Shown: one piece after another, positions 10,366 through 20,887 of the stretch
Layout: each line of letters opens with the position of its first letter
Numbering within the stretch: the first letter of the stretch is position 1
From: Nannobrachium achirus
Lineage: Eukaryota > Chordata > Actinopteri > Myctophiformes > Myctophidae
Assembly (NCBI GenBank): GCA_963921795.1
Contig: OY997653.1
Location: 63,236,714 to 63,300,713, forward strand
DNA length: 64,000 nucleotides
Reading direction: 5' to 3'
Position numbers and translations under genes: made by a program
The notes under the pieces: model-generated
Told to the model about the DNA's origin: nothing
Database searches by the model: none
Seen by the model: only the letters and a program-made list of their open reading frames with translations

Positions 10366-11689
10366 CACGCCCATGCCTAGATCATGCACCATATGTGTGC
10401 ACGCTGTTCACAGCATTCGGGCATAATTCCTTTTTTTTTTTTCAAAAACGGGAAAACTCGGGAAACTCGGGCCATGGCAGTCAATGAATACGGAAGATTG
10501 TGACCCCCCCCCCCCCCCCCCCCCTGACAATACTGTGCACGTATTCTGGCACGGAATTCTGTCATAGGACCGTTTCAGGGCTAGTGTAGTGTGTGGGTGA
10601 GTCAATGTAAAAAGGTATTTTATATAAAACTCATTTTTTTTATTTATAAAAAAGGAAAATAAATGAATTGAACAAAAATAAAAGCAACAAATTAACAATG
10701 TATGTAACTAAAAAATAAATATAATTAGAATACATTAAAATGAACGAACGGCAGGCTGCGCGCACACATGGCATGCGCGTGCATGTGACGTGCACGTGAC
10801 GTCATGAAAATAGCGTACCTCTACATCACACCACTGAGCCCGACCGATGCCGATGTCTGCCGATGGAGAGCGCTAGACCACCGATTGCCCATGTTTAACC
10901 CATGTTTTGTAATAATATAAAATAATAATAAATAGCCTACATTTCAAAAACGTCTTACCTTCAAAACCTTTTTTTCCCTTTTTTTACCAATGGTCCGGGG
11001 ACCACCAGTGGTCCTTGAGAGGTTTGCAGGTGTAAAGTAACTAAGTAGCCTACAGTACATACTGTAGTAGCCTACTTAACACTTTGTAAGCCACGGGGAG
11101 CCCCTTAATGTTAAAACCGTAGTATATCGCACAGCAAGGAGTCTCAGCCACGCCGTACTTTCCCGGACTTTGTCATTAAAACCGGAATAAATGATTTTGA
11201 TCCGAAAATAGGCGATCGTCTAACCTTCCCTAGTCACCGCTCGTCCATCGGTGGCTTGTGGCTGCTCTGACATGAAACAGAAGTGACTCTCATGGCCTCT
11301 CCTTCTTCAGCCTTCCTTCCTCCCACCCACTTGTTGTTTGGACGTTAGCACTAGCAGAGCTGGAGTGCTAGGTGCTAGGCTATCCAAAGTGGACACATCG
11401 ACTGTTCAGTCACTCCTGGACTATATGCATGGATCGTTATGCGCGCGGATCGCGCACGCGAAACGCACGGGGAGATCGATGCTCGGCCAAAACCACCACT
11501 TTATCCCAACGGAGATCGAGAAAATCACAGTGAGCTAATGACCTGGGGGGAAAAAAAAAGAAAAAACAACGGCGCTGTCCAAGGAGGGGCGGCGGGCTCA
11601 TGTTTATAAACATAATATTATGTCTCAGATCACAATACAATAATAGAAATTTCACGGCTAATCTACCAACCACCATTCTATTTCGGACG
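10366..11689. other. Unassigned stretch with poly-C tract
   Basis: It holds a poly-C run at about 10504-10524, an AT-rich segment (10600-10740) and a 66-residue open frame (11338-11538) that I cannot relate to any family. No inverted or tandem repeat of note. Confidence 0.45.
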
Positions 11690-12320
11690 GCAAAGGGTTA
11701 AGTAACATTTTGAGACACTTGAGTATTCCCAATTTTTTATTCTTTTACTTCTACTCCACTACATCTCTCGGAGGCAAATATTGTACTTTTACTCCACTCC
11801 AATTATTTGGCAGCTTGTTAGATATTAATTATGAATACAACACATTATACTGTATGAACCTCTTTAATTAAGCTATTTGAAAATAGCAAATCTATGGATT
11901 CGTTTATACAGGTTATAGGCCTTACATGTTTTGAAAACCTCTGAAATACCAATACTTTTGTATTTTTACTTAAGTACATTTTTAATTCCAGACTTTTACT
12001 TTTAAAAGAGTATGTCTGCATTGCAGAATTGATGCTTTTACTTGAAGGGGTACTGCCATGTTAAGAAACCATCTTAAAATATGAGTTAACATGTTTATGA
12101 TGTAATTGTGGGAATGCGCAATTATAAGCCAATCAAATTAATTGACTGTACTTAAGACTACTTACTGTACTGATCAGCTGTTGTTGGGGGGCGAGGGGCA
12201 GATTACACTGGGACATGAGTTTCAGACTATTTCAGAGAGACCACGTGACCTACTGTATCATACTATTATAATTTCGGGGCGTGTCAGCGGTCCTTTAAGT
12301 AAAAGATTGTAGTACTTTCC
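11690..12320. mobile_element. Decayed ACTTTTACTCCAC-type element, interrupted
   Basis: Motifs TACTTTTACTCCACTCC, ATACTTTTGTATTTTTACTT and, at the right, TACTTTCCCTCCACCACTGG mark the dispersed fish repeat also seen at 27780, 35270 and 41580. A half palindrome (11870-11895) lies within. A TTAA MITE (12042-12298) splits the sequence TTTTACTTAAGTAAAAG. Confidence 0.6.
12042..12298. mobile_element. TTAA MITE nested in repeat
   Basis: The right end is GGTCCTTTAAG with TTAA at 12295-12298. The left copy has drifted to TTGA followed by AGGGGTACTGCCA. Restoring the host gives the ACTTAAGT of the surrounding repeat. Internal sequence (GTTTATGATGTAATTGTG) resembles 37280-37310 inside the large hAT. 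Confidence 0.65.
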
Positions 12321-12802
12321 CTCCACCACTGGTACTAGAAGCAGTAGTAGTAGCAACAGCAGCAGCACCTTCCCCTGAGTACAGATATTGTTCCCGGTGT
12401 TTAAGTCTTCCATTGCTCCTTGTCATGCACACGGCACATAGAGAGGTCTGTTTGAAGGGAACAGCTGCTGTCTTCAGAGTCATTAATCCAGGCCTGGTGT
12501 ACGTTGGTACGTTGGGGTGTTTAATCTTTCTACTATACCGCCACTCTGTCCGCATCAGTGACAATACTAACTCTTCATTTGCCTGCTACTCGCAGCTCCC
12601 CTCCCTCATAAATAAACTAATTGCCCAGGGTCTCGGCGGTGGAGGGTGCAGAGAAGAGAGAGTCTTTGTGGCTTTCTCATTCAAAACTCACGCCACAGTG
12701 AGCGCACCCCTCTCTACGCGCACACAGGCACGCTCGGTAACTTCAGCATCTCTGCTACATTGTCATACCAGCGCACACCGATGCATACAGATCAGGCCCT
12801 GC

Positions 12803-12839
<37 letters not shown>

Positions 12840-12840
12840 G
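12803..12840. repeat. (CTGT)n microsatellite
   Basis: About nine tetranucleotide units. The Ser-Val-Cys-Leu frame is an artefact. Confidence 0.97.
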
Positions 12841-12982
12841 AGTGCAGCTCAGTGAATAAGCAGGGACACTGAATGAAGGCATGTGGAATCTTAATGGATG
12901 CAGAGATGGAACTGAGAGTCTAACCTGCAGCTCACCCTGCCATTAAGGGTAATTTACTGTACACTTGGCTGCTGATTTGCAT

Positions 12983-13052
12983 GCCGATTCGCAAGCTCGC
13001 GACGCATCGCAGCACGACACGTTATGAGCTACTGTAGCAAATCGTCTGTTTT
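12983..13052. repeat. Degenerate type B palindrome, solo
   Basis: GCCGATTCGCAAGCTCGCGA on the left is imperfectly mirrored by ACACGTTATGAGCT and GCAAATCGTCTGTTTTC on the right. It is not inside a recognisable MITE. Confidence 0.6.
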
Positions 13053-13107
13053 CAACCCTAACCCCTGCCATTAATTATAATGGTCATTTATAATTGTGTG
13101 GTGTCCC

Positions 13108-13491
13108 AGCAAGCATGGTCAGGACCTGGACCAATCAGTGACGTCTCCATTGGGTCCAGATCAAGTCAAACCATGACTAGTCAGATCTGGTCTAGAATAT
13201 CACCTGATTTCAACATAAATCCTGCCCACCAAAACAGACATCCTGGATTAATCAGAGAGGGTCCGATCGAGGCCAGATAAATATCATAACTAGTCAGATA
13301 TGTCCCAGAATATAACCTTACATGCTCATATTTCAGCTAACATTACAAACAATAACAATAATCCTATAGTCCATATGACGTCCTGGTAATGACGTCAAGA
13401 TCCTCCCCATATGGGCTGTGATCTGGCCTGGTTCTGAACGTCACCGGAAGACGTTATCGTAACGCCATCATGATGTAATTTTGCTTGCAGG
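13108..13491. mobile_element. MITE with CCCAGCAAGC ends
   Basis: CCCAGCAAGCATGG at 13108 pairs with TTTTGCTTGCAGGG at about 13478-13491. The body contains repeated GGTCCAGATC and TAGTCAGAT motifs and no coding sequence. Duplication and class are not clear. Confidence 0.55.
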
Positions 13492-13510
13492 GGTCACACG
13501 TCAAATAAAT

Positions 13511-13567
13511 GCCGATTTACAAGCTCACACCGCGTCGTGCTGCAGCGACTTGCAAATTGTCTGTTTT
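13511..13567. repeat. Type B palindrome, solo, decayed
   Basis: GCCGATTTACAAGCTCACAC is partly mirrored by GCGACTTGCAAATTGTCTGT. It lies just outside the MITE that ends at 13491. Confidence 0.6.
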
Positions 13568-13845
13568 CAGCGTACGACATTGCGTATAAATCAGCCATTT
13601 GTTGTCATTGGCTGTTACAAGACGCATTAGTCTGAAGTGTGCTTGATGCCGGAGACAAAAGGCATCATTTCAGGGGATTTGATAAAATTCAATTTAAAGT
13701 GATGCATCACTCCTGTGTAAAATGTTCAGCCATCACTGCGGCTACCAGTTTGCCCCGTAACGGTGCTCAAACGATCAATGCTCAGGTAATCAGTAGTAAT
13801 GGGATCTGTTTCTTCCAGAACAAATTGTGGCTCTGTGGTTGAGAC

Positions 13846-14283
13846 CAGGGGTGGCACACCAAATTCTGGGCCCTGGGTACAAGGATTCACTGCGGGCCCC
13901 CCATGAATGTTCATTATTTTGTGCTTTAACTATTGAACATTTTGAAAATGTGTGCAAGTCTTTGAATATTTCAAATCCTTCTAAGGTTTTTTTGAAAAAC
14001 AAACTGTTTCTATGTCAGTGGTGCTCAAACCTTTTCATGTGAAGGACCCCCAGAATGATATGTATTCGGCCGCGGACCCCGATCTCAAAATATGTTGTTC
14101 CAGGGACCCCCCAGAAGCAAATATTTTAGTTACAATTGTTAGCTTTTAAAAAGATAATATTTAAAGACTTGCAAAAAAAAAAAAATCACTATTTTTCAAT
14201 TGCTAAAGTATAAAATAATTAAGGCCCCTCCACCTTGGGCCCTGGTAACTCAATCCCACTTTCCCCCCCTTGTGACGCCCCTG
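13846..14283 (+). mobile_element. hAT composite lacking both hairpins
   Basis: It has CAGGGGTGGCACACC at the left and TGTGACGCCCCTG at the right, plus the hAT-like middle. At both sites where sister copies carry palindromes only the flanks remain (TTTAACTATTGAACATTTTG and ATCACTATTTTTCAATTGC). It is thus a hairpin-free derivative. The flanking 8-mers do not match well. Confidence 0.83.
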
Positions 14284-14404
14284 CCTGAGGTGAACACTCC
14301 ATCAAATAAGTGGCACTTAATGTCTTTGGGGCCACAGTGGACTGGCACGATGTACGATTAAGATGGAAAGTGAACATGAAAAATTACACAGTGTGGTAAA
14401 TGTG

Positions 14405-14408
<4 letters not shown>

Positions 14409-14450
<42 letters not shown>
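14409..14450. repeat. (AT)n microsatellite
   Basis: Pure AT run followed by a T run. Confidence 0.98.
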
Positions 14451-14453
<3 letters not shown>

Positions 14454-14521
14454 TTTTGTATTATCTGTTTGTGTCGCACTCAAGGCAATGTGTCTTTTTT
14501 AACGATCGATACAGCATATTG

Positions 14522-15055
14522 GTAGCCTAGTTCCAGACACTGAATCGCTAGCCACACCCCTTTAATTTTTTTGTTTTGGCGATTCAGGTCTAGCATCGCT
14601 CTCATAAGAAGAGGCCTGCCTCGGTTGAAAATCCGATCGGCGAATCAGCGTCGTGAATCAGCGTCTTGTGATCAGTGTGGGTGGGGGTTTCCCAGAACTC
14701 ATGTGTGTTTCCAAGTACACCAGCGCCGCCGCCGTACCGTACCACGCATCGCGGTAAATTGCGGTAAAATGCGATCGTATCGATCTCGCTATGAAACACC
14801 AGTAGCAGGCATGTTATGTTGTGTTTGATTACTAGTTCGTAGTGCTCCTATTCTGACTGTTTCTTTGGTTAGCAAGTAGCGCTAGCAAGCAACAGGCTAG
14901 CCACTAGCCAGCCAGTCATGTGTTGGTCGGTGAACCAATCGCTGAAGACTGCCTCTTTTTGGCAACGCCCATCCCTGCAATCGCCCTGGGGGGAAGCGAG
15001 TTCAGACTGAATAATGAAGTGAAACGAAATGTCAATTCAGGCTGAGTGTCAGGCT
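14522..15055. mobile_element. Possible MITE, weak inverted ends
   Basis: TAGCCTAGTTCCAGACACTG at the left is partly mirrored by GCTGAGTGTCAGGCTAGCG at the right. The interior is GC-moderate with several GAATCAGCG copies and no gene. Boundaries are uncertain. Confidence 0.4.
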
Positions 15056-15530
15056 AGCGTATTGGTGGACATTTTGACTTTAAAATGCGCCCGTGGTTTG
15101 TTAACTAACTACTGTACATACTGTACATGATGGATGGATCATAATTCAGCCCGGTGCTCCAGGTGGGTTACGTTATGGATCCAGCTTACGGTGCCTTGAG
15201 ACGCATCAACAAAAACAAATCCTCATTAGCAACAAAAAAAAACAGCTTCCCGAAACGACTTGCATTGTTTTGTTTAGTTTTTTCCTCTGAAAAGTTGAAG
15301 TTAAAAGTTAAGGATTGTTTGTTTGAGGTTCACTGGATAATGATAATAATGTATAAATGCAGAACACTGTTAACCCACTTAAAACCTAATATAGTTTGCA
15401 GTGGTGTAAGCCAGTGGTTCTCAACCTTTTCAGGCCGCGACCCACACAATAATCATATTTTAACTGGGGACCCCCCCACCCTGACGAGCACTAAGAGTTG
15501 AGGCATTACATTTTGTAGAAGACGGTTCTA

Positions 15531-15599
15531 TTGCGAAAATAGCAGATCTACATGCTCACAACGCCTCGCAACAATCATGTAGATCGGCTATTTTCGCAA
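15531..15599. repeat. Type B palindrome
   Basis: The outer arms TTGCGAAAATAGC and GCTATTTTCGCAA are perfect. The inner arm carries TCACAACGCCTCGC but the right inner arm is shortened (ACAATCATGTAGATC). Confidence 0.85.
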
Positions 15600-16063
15600 G
15601 TTCTGCCTCTATTATGACAATTTGGCCAATGTTAAAGTTGTCATTTTAGATGTAGTCCTTAAATTGTCTCTTTAGAAATGTGTAGATGCCCTCTATACCA
15701 GGGTTGTCGAACTCATTTGGGAGGGCGGACCGCATTGGATAAAAGGTGACTTGGTGTGGGCCGCATCCAGTTGCGGACGCGCATGCGTGTTCGGGTAATA
15801 ATTAAATTTCAAATAGCCACTAACTACAACTTTGCAATTGGCTGTTTTTATGCAGGCATGTGTCGGCTGTGTGCTACCAACTAGGAACTGCCGCGACGGC
15901 AGCGATGCATCGCCGGCGATAGGAGCGGCGGCCGCCGCACGGACCGGCAGTTCGACCGGCAGTCCCAGCAGAAGGACCGGCAGCCGCCGCACGGACAGGC
16001 AGGTAGGACCGGCATCACCGGTAACTGCCACGGCAGCCACCACCGCACAGACCGGCAGTTTAC

Positions 16064-16150
16064 CGCGACGGGTTAAGGTTAGGTTTAGGTATAGTTTTAC
16101 TGAGGTTAAGGTTAGGGTTAGGCATAGTTTTACTGAGGTTAGGGTTTGGC
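16064..16150. repeat. GGTTAGG-rich dispersed repeat
   Basis: Two copies of ATAGTTTTACTGAGGTTA are embedded in GGTTAGGGTTAGG-like sequence. The complement recurs at 46700-46770. It is an interspersed unit, not a telomere array. Confidence 0.65.
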
Positions 16151-16558
16151 ACCGGTCCGGCACCTGCCACGACAGGGTACCGGTAAAGTTCATTCGCTGT
16201 CCCTGAGTGCAGGGCCTTTGAGAACCACTGGCTTAGCTCACGAGCCATGGCAAACACCTTATCTTTTTCATTAATAAATGGTGACCAGGAGGTGATAGAA
16301 AATTCATCAAATACAATTTGTAGTCACATAATAAGAAGTACAGTCATGTGTCATCATTTACGACTCGACACATAAATAAAAACAGGAGGAAAGCTTGTCT
16401 GTGTCCCGCGTTGTTATGAAATGAACAACGGTTGTGTTTACGACTGCTGAGTCAACACATTACGACAATTTCCAAGGCGTCTGCTGGCGTTCAGATAAAC
16501 TGGACGACGAGCAGCACTTTACCACCGTTTTATTACGGTGACGAATTAATTGGAGAGA

Positions 16559-17161
16559 TTAATCCGTTTAGGCCTAGAATTATTGAATGCTTTAACCAGT
16601 GAAAAATAGCAGATATACAAGCTCCCAGCGCGGCACCGAGTGCCGCGCTGCGAGCTTGTATATCTGCTATTTTTGAAAAAGTCATGAAAATGTGTGCAAA
16701 TTTTTGAATATATGTATTTTCAAAGCAAACGTTTAGAACTAACATTTTGCTTCTGGGTGGTCCCTGCCTGGAACTAAATATTTTGAGATGGGGGTACGTG
16801 GCCAAATAAATATAATTTTGGGGGTCCTTCAGATGAAAAGCTTTGAGAACCACTGACATAGTAGTCTCTCAAGAACAGACTAACTGAGCTCCAGTTAAGT
16901 GAAAAGGACCTTTTCTTTGACAATGGCTGGCCAGATTGCTGACATAGAAACATAGGTTTTTCAAAAAACCTTAGAAGGATTCAAAAGACACTCAAAATCG
17001 GGTAAAAATTCTAACTTTCACGATTTTTCAAAAATAGCAGATCTACAAGCTCGCAGCGCGGCACTCGGTGCCGCGCTGTGAGCTTGTATATCTGCTATTT
17101 TTCACTGGTTAAAGCATAAAATAATGATACACAAAATGTGTACCCGTTCTAAATGGGTTAA
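16559..17161 (-). mobile_element. Twin-hairpin TTAA MITE, minus orientation, full length
   Basis: TTAA flanks are at 16559-16562 and 17158-17161. The reversed ends are TTAATCCGTTTAGGCC and TCTAAATGGGTTAA. Palindromes at 16602-16674 and 17030-17102 are reverse complements of each other almost base for base: core GGCACCGAGTGCC in the first, GGCACTCGGTGCC in the second. The long-form spacer (GGCTGGCCAGATTGCTG) lies between. This is the best example of the family. Confidence 0.9.
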
Positions 17162-17364
17162 TCGAGTAATTGAAAACAATATAAACAATCAATCAATTTT
17201 CAATTATGAAAATAATTGCTGTTGGCATCCCTAATGGCCTCACATTTGCATTCACCGCGTTTGGTAACAAATTATTTCTGAGGACGCGTTGAGAGTCACT
17301 ACTCCACACCACATGTGTGTACAATTAACGCGTTGACAGCGGGAAAGCAACCGTGTCGTTTTTT

Positions 17365-17777
17365 CAGGGGTCTTCAACGTTTTCAGGCCAAGGACCCCCT
17401 AGTTGCCAGAGAGATGAAGCAGGGACCCCCACAAGTTCACAACCTGTTCATAGATTCCATATTTAACCACTTGAACCGTCAATACTTAATAAACTTGACC
17501 TTTCACTCTGTACTTAAGTCTGCTCATTTTCTCCTCTACACCAAAGCTCTTTGCCGAAAATAGCCGATCTACAAGCTCACAACGCCTCGCAGCACGAGGC
17601 GTTGTGAGCTTGTGGATCGACTATTTTTGGCTAAAGTTCACAAAATATGGACTCTAGGGTTCAAGTGGTTGATATAAAATAGGAGAAAAAAAACTTTTTA
17701 TCACTCAAAGATTTGGAGGACCCCCAGTAGTAACTCTGAGGACCCCCTAGGAGTCCTGGACCCCCTGTTGACCCATG
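17365..17777. mobile_element. hAT-type element carrying a TTAA MITE and hairpin
   Basis: It starts CAGGGGTCTTCAACGTTTTC and has a decayed right end after GGACCCCCTGTTGA. The sister copy at 46299-46559 has the same left end and an intact right end GAAGACCCCTG. Between them is the TTAA element 17463-17672. Confidence 0.75.
17463..17672. mobile_element. TTAA MITE with central type B palindrome
   Basis: TTAACCACTTGAACC on the left is mirrored by GGTTCAAGTGGTTGA on the right (second TTAA drifted to TTGA). A palindrome occupies 17553-17632 with outer GCCGAAAATAGCC and inner CTCACAACGCCTCG. The whole 210 bp can fold on itself. Confidence 0.8.
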
Positions 17778-17809
17778 CTATATATATATTGTTTTTGCGT
17801 TGACTATTC

Positions 17810-17880
17810 CAAAATAGCAGATGTACAAGCTTGCAGCGCATCACTTCGTGCCGCGCTGCGAGCTTGTACATCTGCTATTT
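17810..17880. repeat. Palindrome, solo, core type A
   Basis: AAAATAGCAGATGTACAAGC is mirrored by GCTTGTACATCTGCTATTTT. The G in ATGTAC is matched by C on the other arm, so the change is present in both arms. It lies just outside the hAT ending near 17777, with no flanking MITE. Confidence 0.88.
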
Positions 17881-18046
17881 TTTCCAACAAAGTAATGAAA
17901 GTGCAGAGAGCTGATTTAGAAGCAGATGTGACTCATTCATAGTCATTGGAATGATGTGTTCTGAGGGTACCGTTCAATTTCATTGGTCCTCGGGCCTGGC
18001 CAATCAGTTAAGAGTGCGATTTAGAAGGCCTCAGGTCTGAATGGGT

Positions 18047-18153
<107 letters not shown>

Positions 18154-18181
18154 CCTTGTGCATGCATCTCTGTGTACACAT

Positions 18182-18603
18182 TAGGGGTCTAACGATACAT
18201 TTTAACAACCATACGCTACGCATACGCATCACGATACATGGTTGACGATACGATACATGGACGATATTGGTTCATTCATGGCGATACGATACGATTCCAT
18301 TCAATGATTTAAAATCGATACAGTAACTATTTAGCAAAGAGATTAAATCTGTGTGAAACGTGCCAATAGCGCATGTTTTTAAGGGAAACATCTATTATTA
18401 TGGAATAAGTAAACACAAATACTTAGTTTCCATACAATCAATTATTTTCATTGCAAAACGATTCGATACAGATTACCACATTTTAAAACGATACGATACA
18501 AAGCCAAAACGGTACGATATTTTGCTTTTTCATAACGATATAGAAGATCATTGCAAATTAAAACCGATTTTTCGAATCAGTTACTATATCGTTACAGCCC
18601 ATA
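18182..18603. mobile_element. MITE with TAGGGGTCTAACGATAC ends
   Basis: The left end is TAGGGGTCTAACGATAC; the right end reverse-complements to TATGGGCTGTAACGATATA. Flanking 8-mers GTACACAT (18174-18181) and GTACGCAC (18604-18611) agree at six of eight positions, fitting an aged 8-bp duplication. The body is full of CGATACGATAC motifs. Confidence 0.75.
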
Positions 18604-18679
18604 GTACGCACGTATGCATGCATGTGTTTATGCATGTGTTTATATATGCATGTGTTGTGTGGGGGAGAGAGAGCGAGAG

Positions 18680-18702
18680 AGTGTGTGTGTGTGTGTGTGT
18701 GT
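18680..18702. repeat. Short (TG)n tract
   Basis: Dinucleotide run after a GAGAGAGAGCGAGAGA stretch. Confidence 0.95.
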
Positions 18703-18796
18703 TTCTGCATGCGTGCGTGTTTGTTTGTTTGTGCATGCGTATGCACATGCATGCATGTGTCTGTATGTGTGAGACGTGTGCATACAGTACATTTGC

Positions 18797-18938
<142 letters not shown>

Positions 18939-19105
18939 ATGCATGCCAGTGTGACTGTGAGGGTTATAAATGCTTATTGTCCCCTTCGAGATCATTCTGA
19001 AGACGGGGCGGCCGAGGGGAGGGCGGGCGATGAGAAAAGCTTCTCGGCAGCCTTGTGGGCTGAATATTGGATTTGTGAAAAGAAGTCAATAGAAGAGCCT
19101 GATCA

Positions 19106-19627
19106 TTAACCCATTCAGAACGGGTACACTATATTCTGTATTATTATTTTATGCTTTAACTAATGAAAAATATTAGAATTTTGACCCGATTCTATAAGTG
19201 TCTTTTGAATCCTTCTAAGATTTTTTGAAAAACCTTTGTTTCTATGTCAGCAATCTGGCTAAACGTCGTCAAAGAAAAGGTCCTTTTCACTCAACTGGAG
19301 CTCAGTTAGTCTGTTCTTGAGAGACTACTATGTCAGTGGTTCTCAAACCTTTTCATGTGAAGGACCCCCAAAATGATATTTATTTGGCCACGGACCCCCA
19401 TCTCAAAATATCTAGTTCCAGGGACCACCCAGAAGCAAAATTTGAGTTACAAATGTTCGCTTTGAAAATACATATATTCAAAGATTTGCACACATATTCA
19501 CGACCTTTTCAAAAATAGCAGATCTACAAGCTCGCAGCGCGGCACTTGGTGCCGCGCTGCGAGCTTGTATATCTGCTATTTTTCAATAACTAAAGCATTC
19601 AATAATTCTAGGCCCTAAATGGGTTAA
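19106..19627 (+). mobile_element. Twin-hairpin TTAA MITE, first hairpin lost, long form
   Basis: TTAA at 19106-19109 and 19624-19627; ends TTAACCCATTCAGAACGGG and CCTAAATGGGTTAA. Only the right palindrome (19511-19583) remains; at the left site ATGAAAAATATTAG continues straight on. The spacer is flanked by direct repeats CTATGTCAG, absent in short-form copies. Confidence 0.87.
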
Positions 19628-19756
19628 AGTGAATAAATATCCTCTCCTCCCCCCCCCCCCAGCCTTCTTTATTATTGACAGCATTGTGCTGACACACATG
19701 CATGCCGTCTCATATGGCTGCTGCTACAGGCGGCGGGCTGAAACCTCGTATCTCCC

Positions 19757-20024
19757 GTGTCGCACCAAATTCTGGGCCCTGGGCACTTGCATGGATTCAC
19801 TGCGTTATTTTGTGCTTTAACTATTGAAAAATAAAGCAGATATACAAGCTCAATTTTACAAGCTCAATTTTTTTTTCATCGTGAAATTAAGGTTTTTTGA
19901 AAATGCCAGTGGTGCTCAAACGTAGATGATATGTACTATTTGGCCACGGACCCCCATCTCAAAATATTTAGTTCCAGGGACCCCCCCCCCCCCCAGAAGC
20001 AAAGTTCGCTTAAAAAATACTGGA
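19757..20024 (+). mobile_element. hAT composite fragment
   Basis: The left arm (GTCGCACCAAATTCTGGGCC) and the hAT-like middle are present but both ends are truncated. The first palindrome is reduced to duplicated ACAAGCTCAATTTT pieces (19827-19870). Confidence 0.75.
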
Positions 20025-20214
20025 TTTCATGTTCTCGGTCGCCACCGAGACATATTTTATTTAAAAAAATAACATTTTGAAAGTGAAACTAGTGTCTTTG
20101 TGCATGGGTTTTATAAATATTGATTTAAAAGGGAGCTTAGGCAACGCACATCGACCGGTGGGTGCAGGGCCAACAGACTTTAGTACAAACATGTATAAAC
20201 GCCTGCACACCAAG

Positions 20215-20887
20215 TGGGGAAAGAGGCTTTACTCCATGAGGTGAAGGAGTTTAAGTATCTCGGGGTCTTGTTCACAAGTGAGAGAAAGGGGAAGACGGAG
20301 AAGGAGATCAGCCGGAGAATCGGAGCAGCAGGAGCGTTTTTGCAGTCGCTAAATCGCACTGTTGTGAAGAAAAAAAGAGTTGAGCCGTAAGGCAAAACTC
20401 TCTGTCTACCGAGCAATCTTCGTTCCTACTCTCACCTATGGTCATGAAGTGTGGCTCATGACCCAAAGTATAAGTTCGCGGGTGCAAGCGGCCAAAATGA
20501 GTTTTCTCAGATGGGTGGCTGGTATCTCCCTTAGAGAGAAGGTGAGAAGTTCAGTCACCCAAGAGAGACTTGGAGTAGAACCGCTGCTCCTACACTTGGA
20601 AAGGAGTCAGCTTAGGTGGTTGGGGCATCTAGTACGGATGCCCCCCGAGCGCCTTCCTAGGAAGGTCCTTGATTCACGTCCCACTGGGAGGAGACCCCGT
20701 GGCAGACCAAAGACCAGATGGAAGGATTATATCTCCACACTGGCCCGGGAACGCCTCGGTATACTCCCTGAAGGAGTGGAGGAAGTTGCTCAGGATAAGG
20801 AAATCTGGAGGTCTCAGTTGGAACTGTTACCCCCACGACCCGATTACGGATAAGCGGTTGAAGATGGATGGATGGATGGATGGATGG
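20215..20887 (+). pseudogene. Rex3-type (RTE clade) LINE, 3' end
   Basis: It encodes the C-terminal part of a non-LTR retrotransposon reverse transcriptase: VKEFKYLGVLFTS near 20238, then in another frame VYRAIFVPTLTYGHEVW, LRWLGHLVRMPPERLP, RPRGRPKTRWKDYIS, stopping at 20853. A (GATG)n tail at about 20863-20887 follows immediately, the known hallmark of Rex3. An extra A in the A-run at about 20369-20376 breaks the frame. It is 5'-truncated and inactive. Confidence 0.88.

Larger units (their letters stand above)
15412..16230. mobile_element. hAT-type element with hairpin and second nested hAT end
   Basis: It starts CAGTGGTTCTCAACC and ends TTTGAGAACCACTG. A type B palindrome (15531-15599) sits in the left third, as in the related copy at 52908-53292. 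From 15699 a second hAT-like left end (CAGGGTTGTCGAACTCATTT) and a GC-rich segment replace the usual right half. The mosaic is several insertions or rearrangements deep. Confidence 0.65.

Noticed and set aside
11338-11538. 66-residue frame as a small protein gene
   Set aside because: Length is within chance expectation, no homology was recognised and there is no supporting splice or promoter context.
16064-16150. Telomere-like GGTTAGGG tracts (also 5745-5780 and 46700-46770)
   Set aside because: They are short, irregular and embedded in dispersed repeat units; not interstitial telomere arrays.
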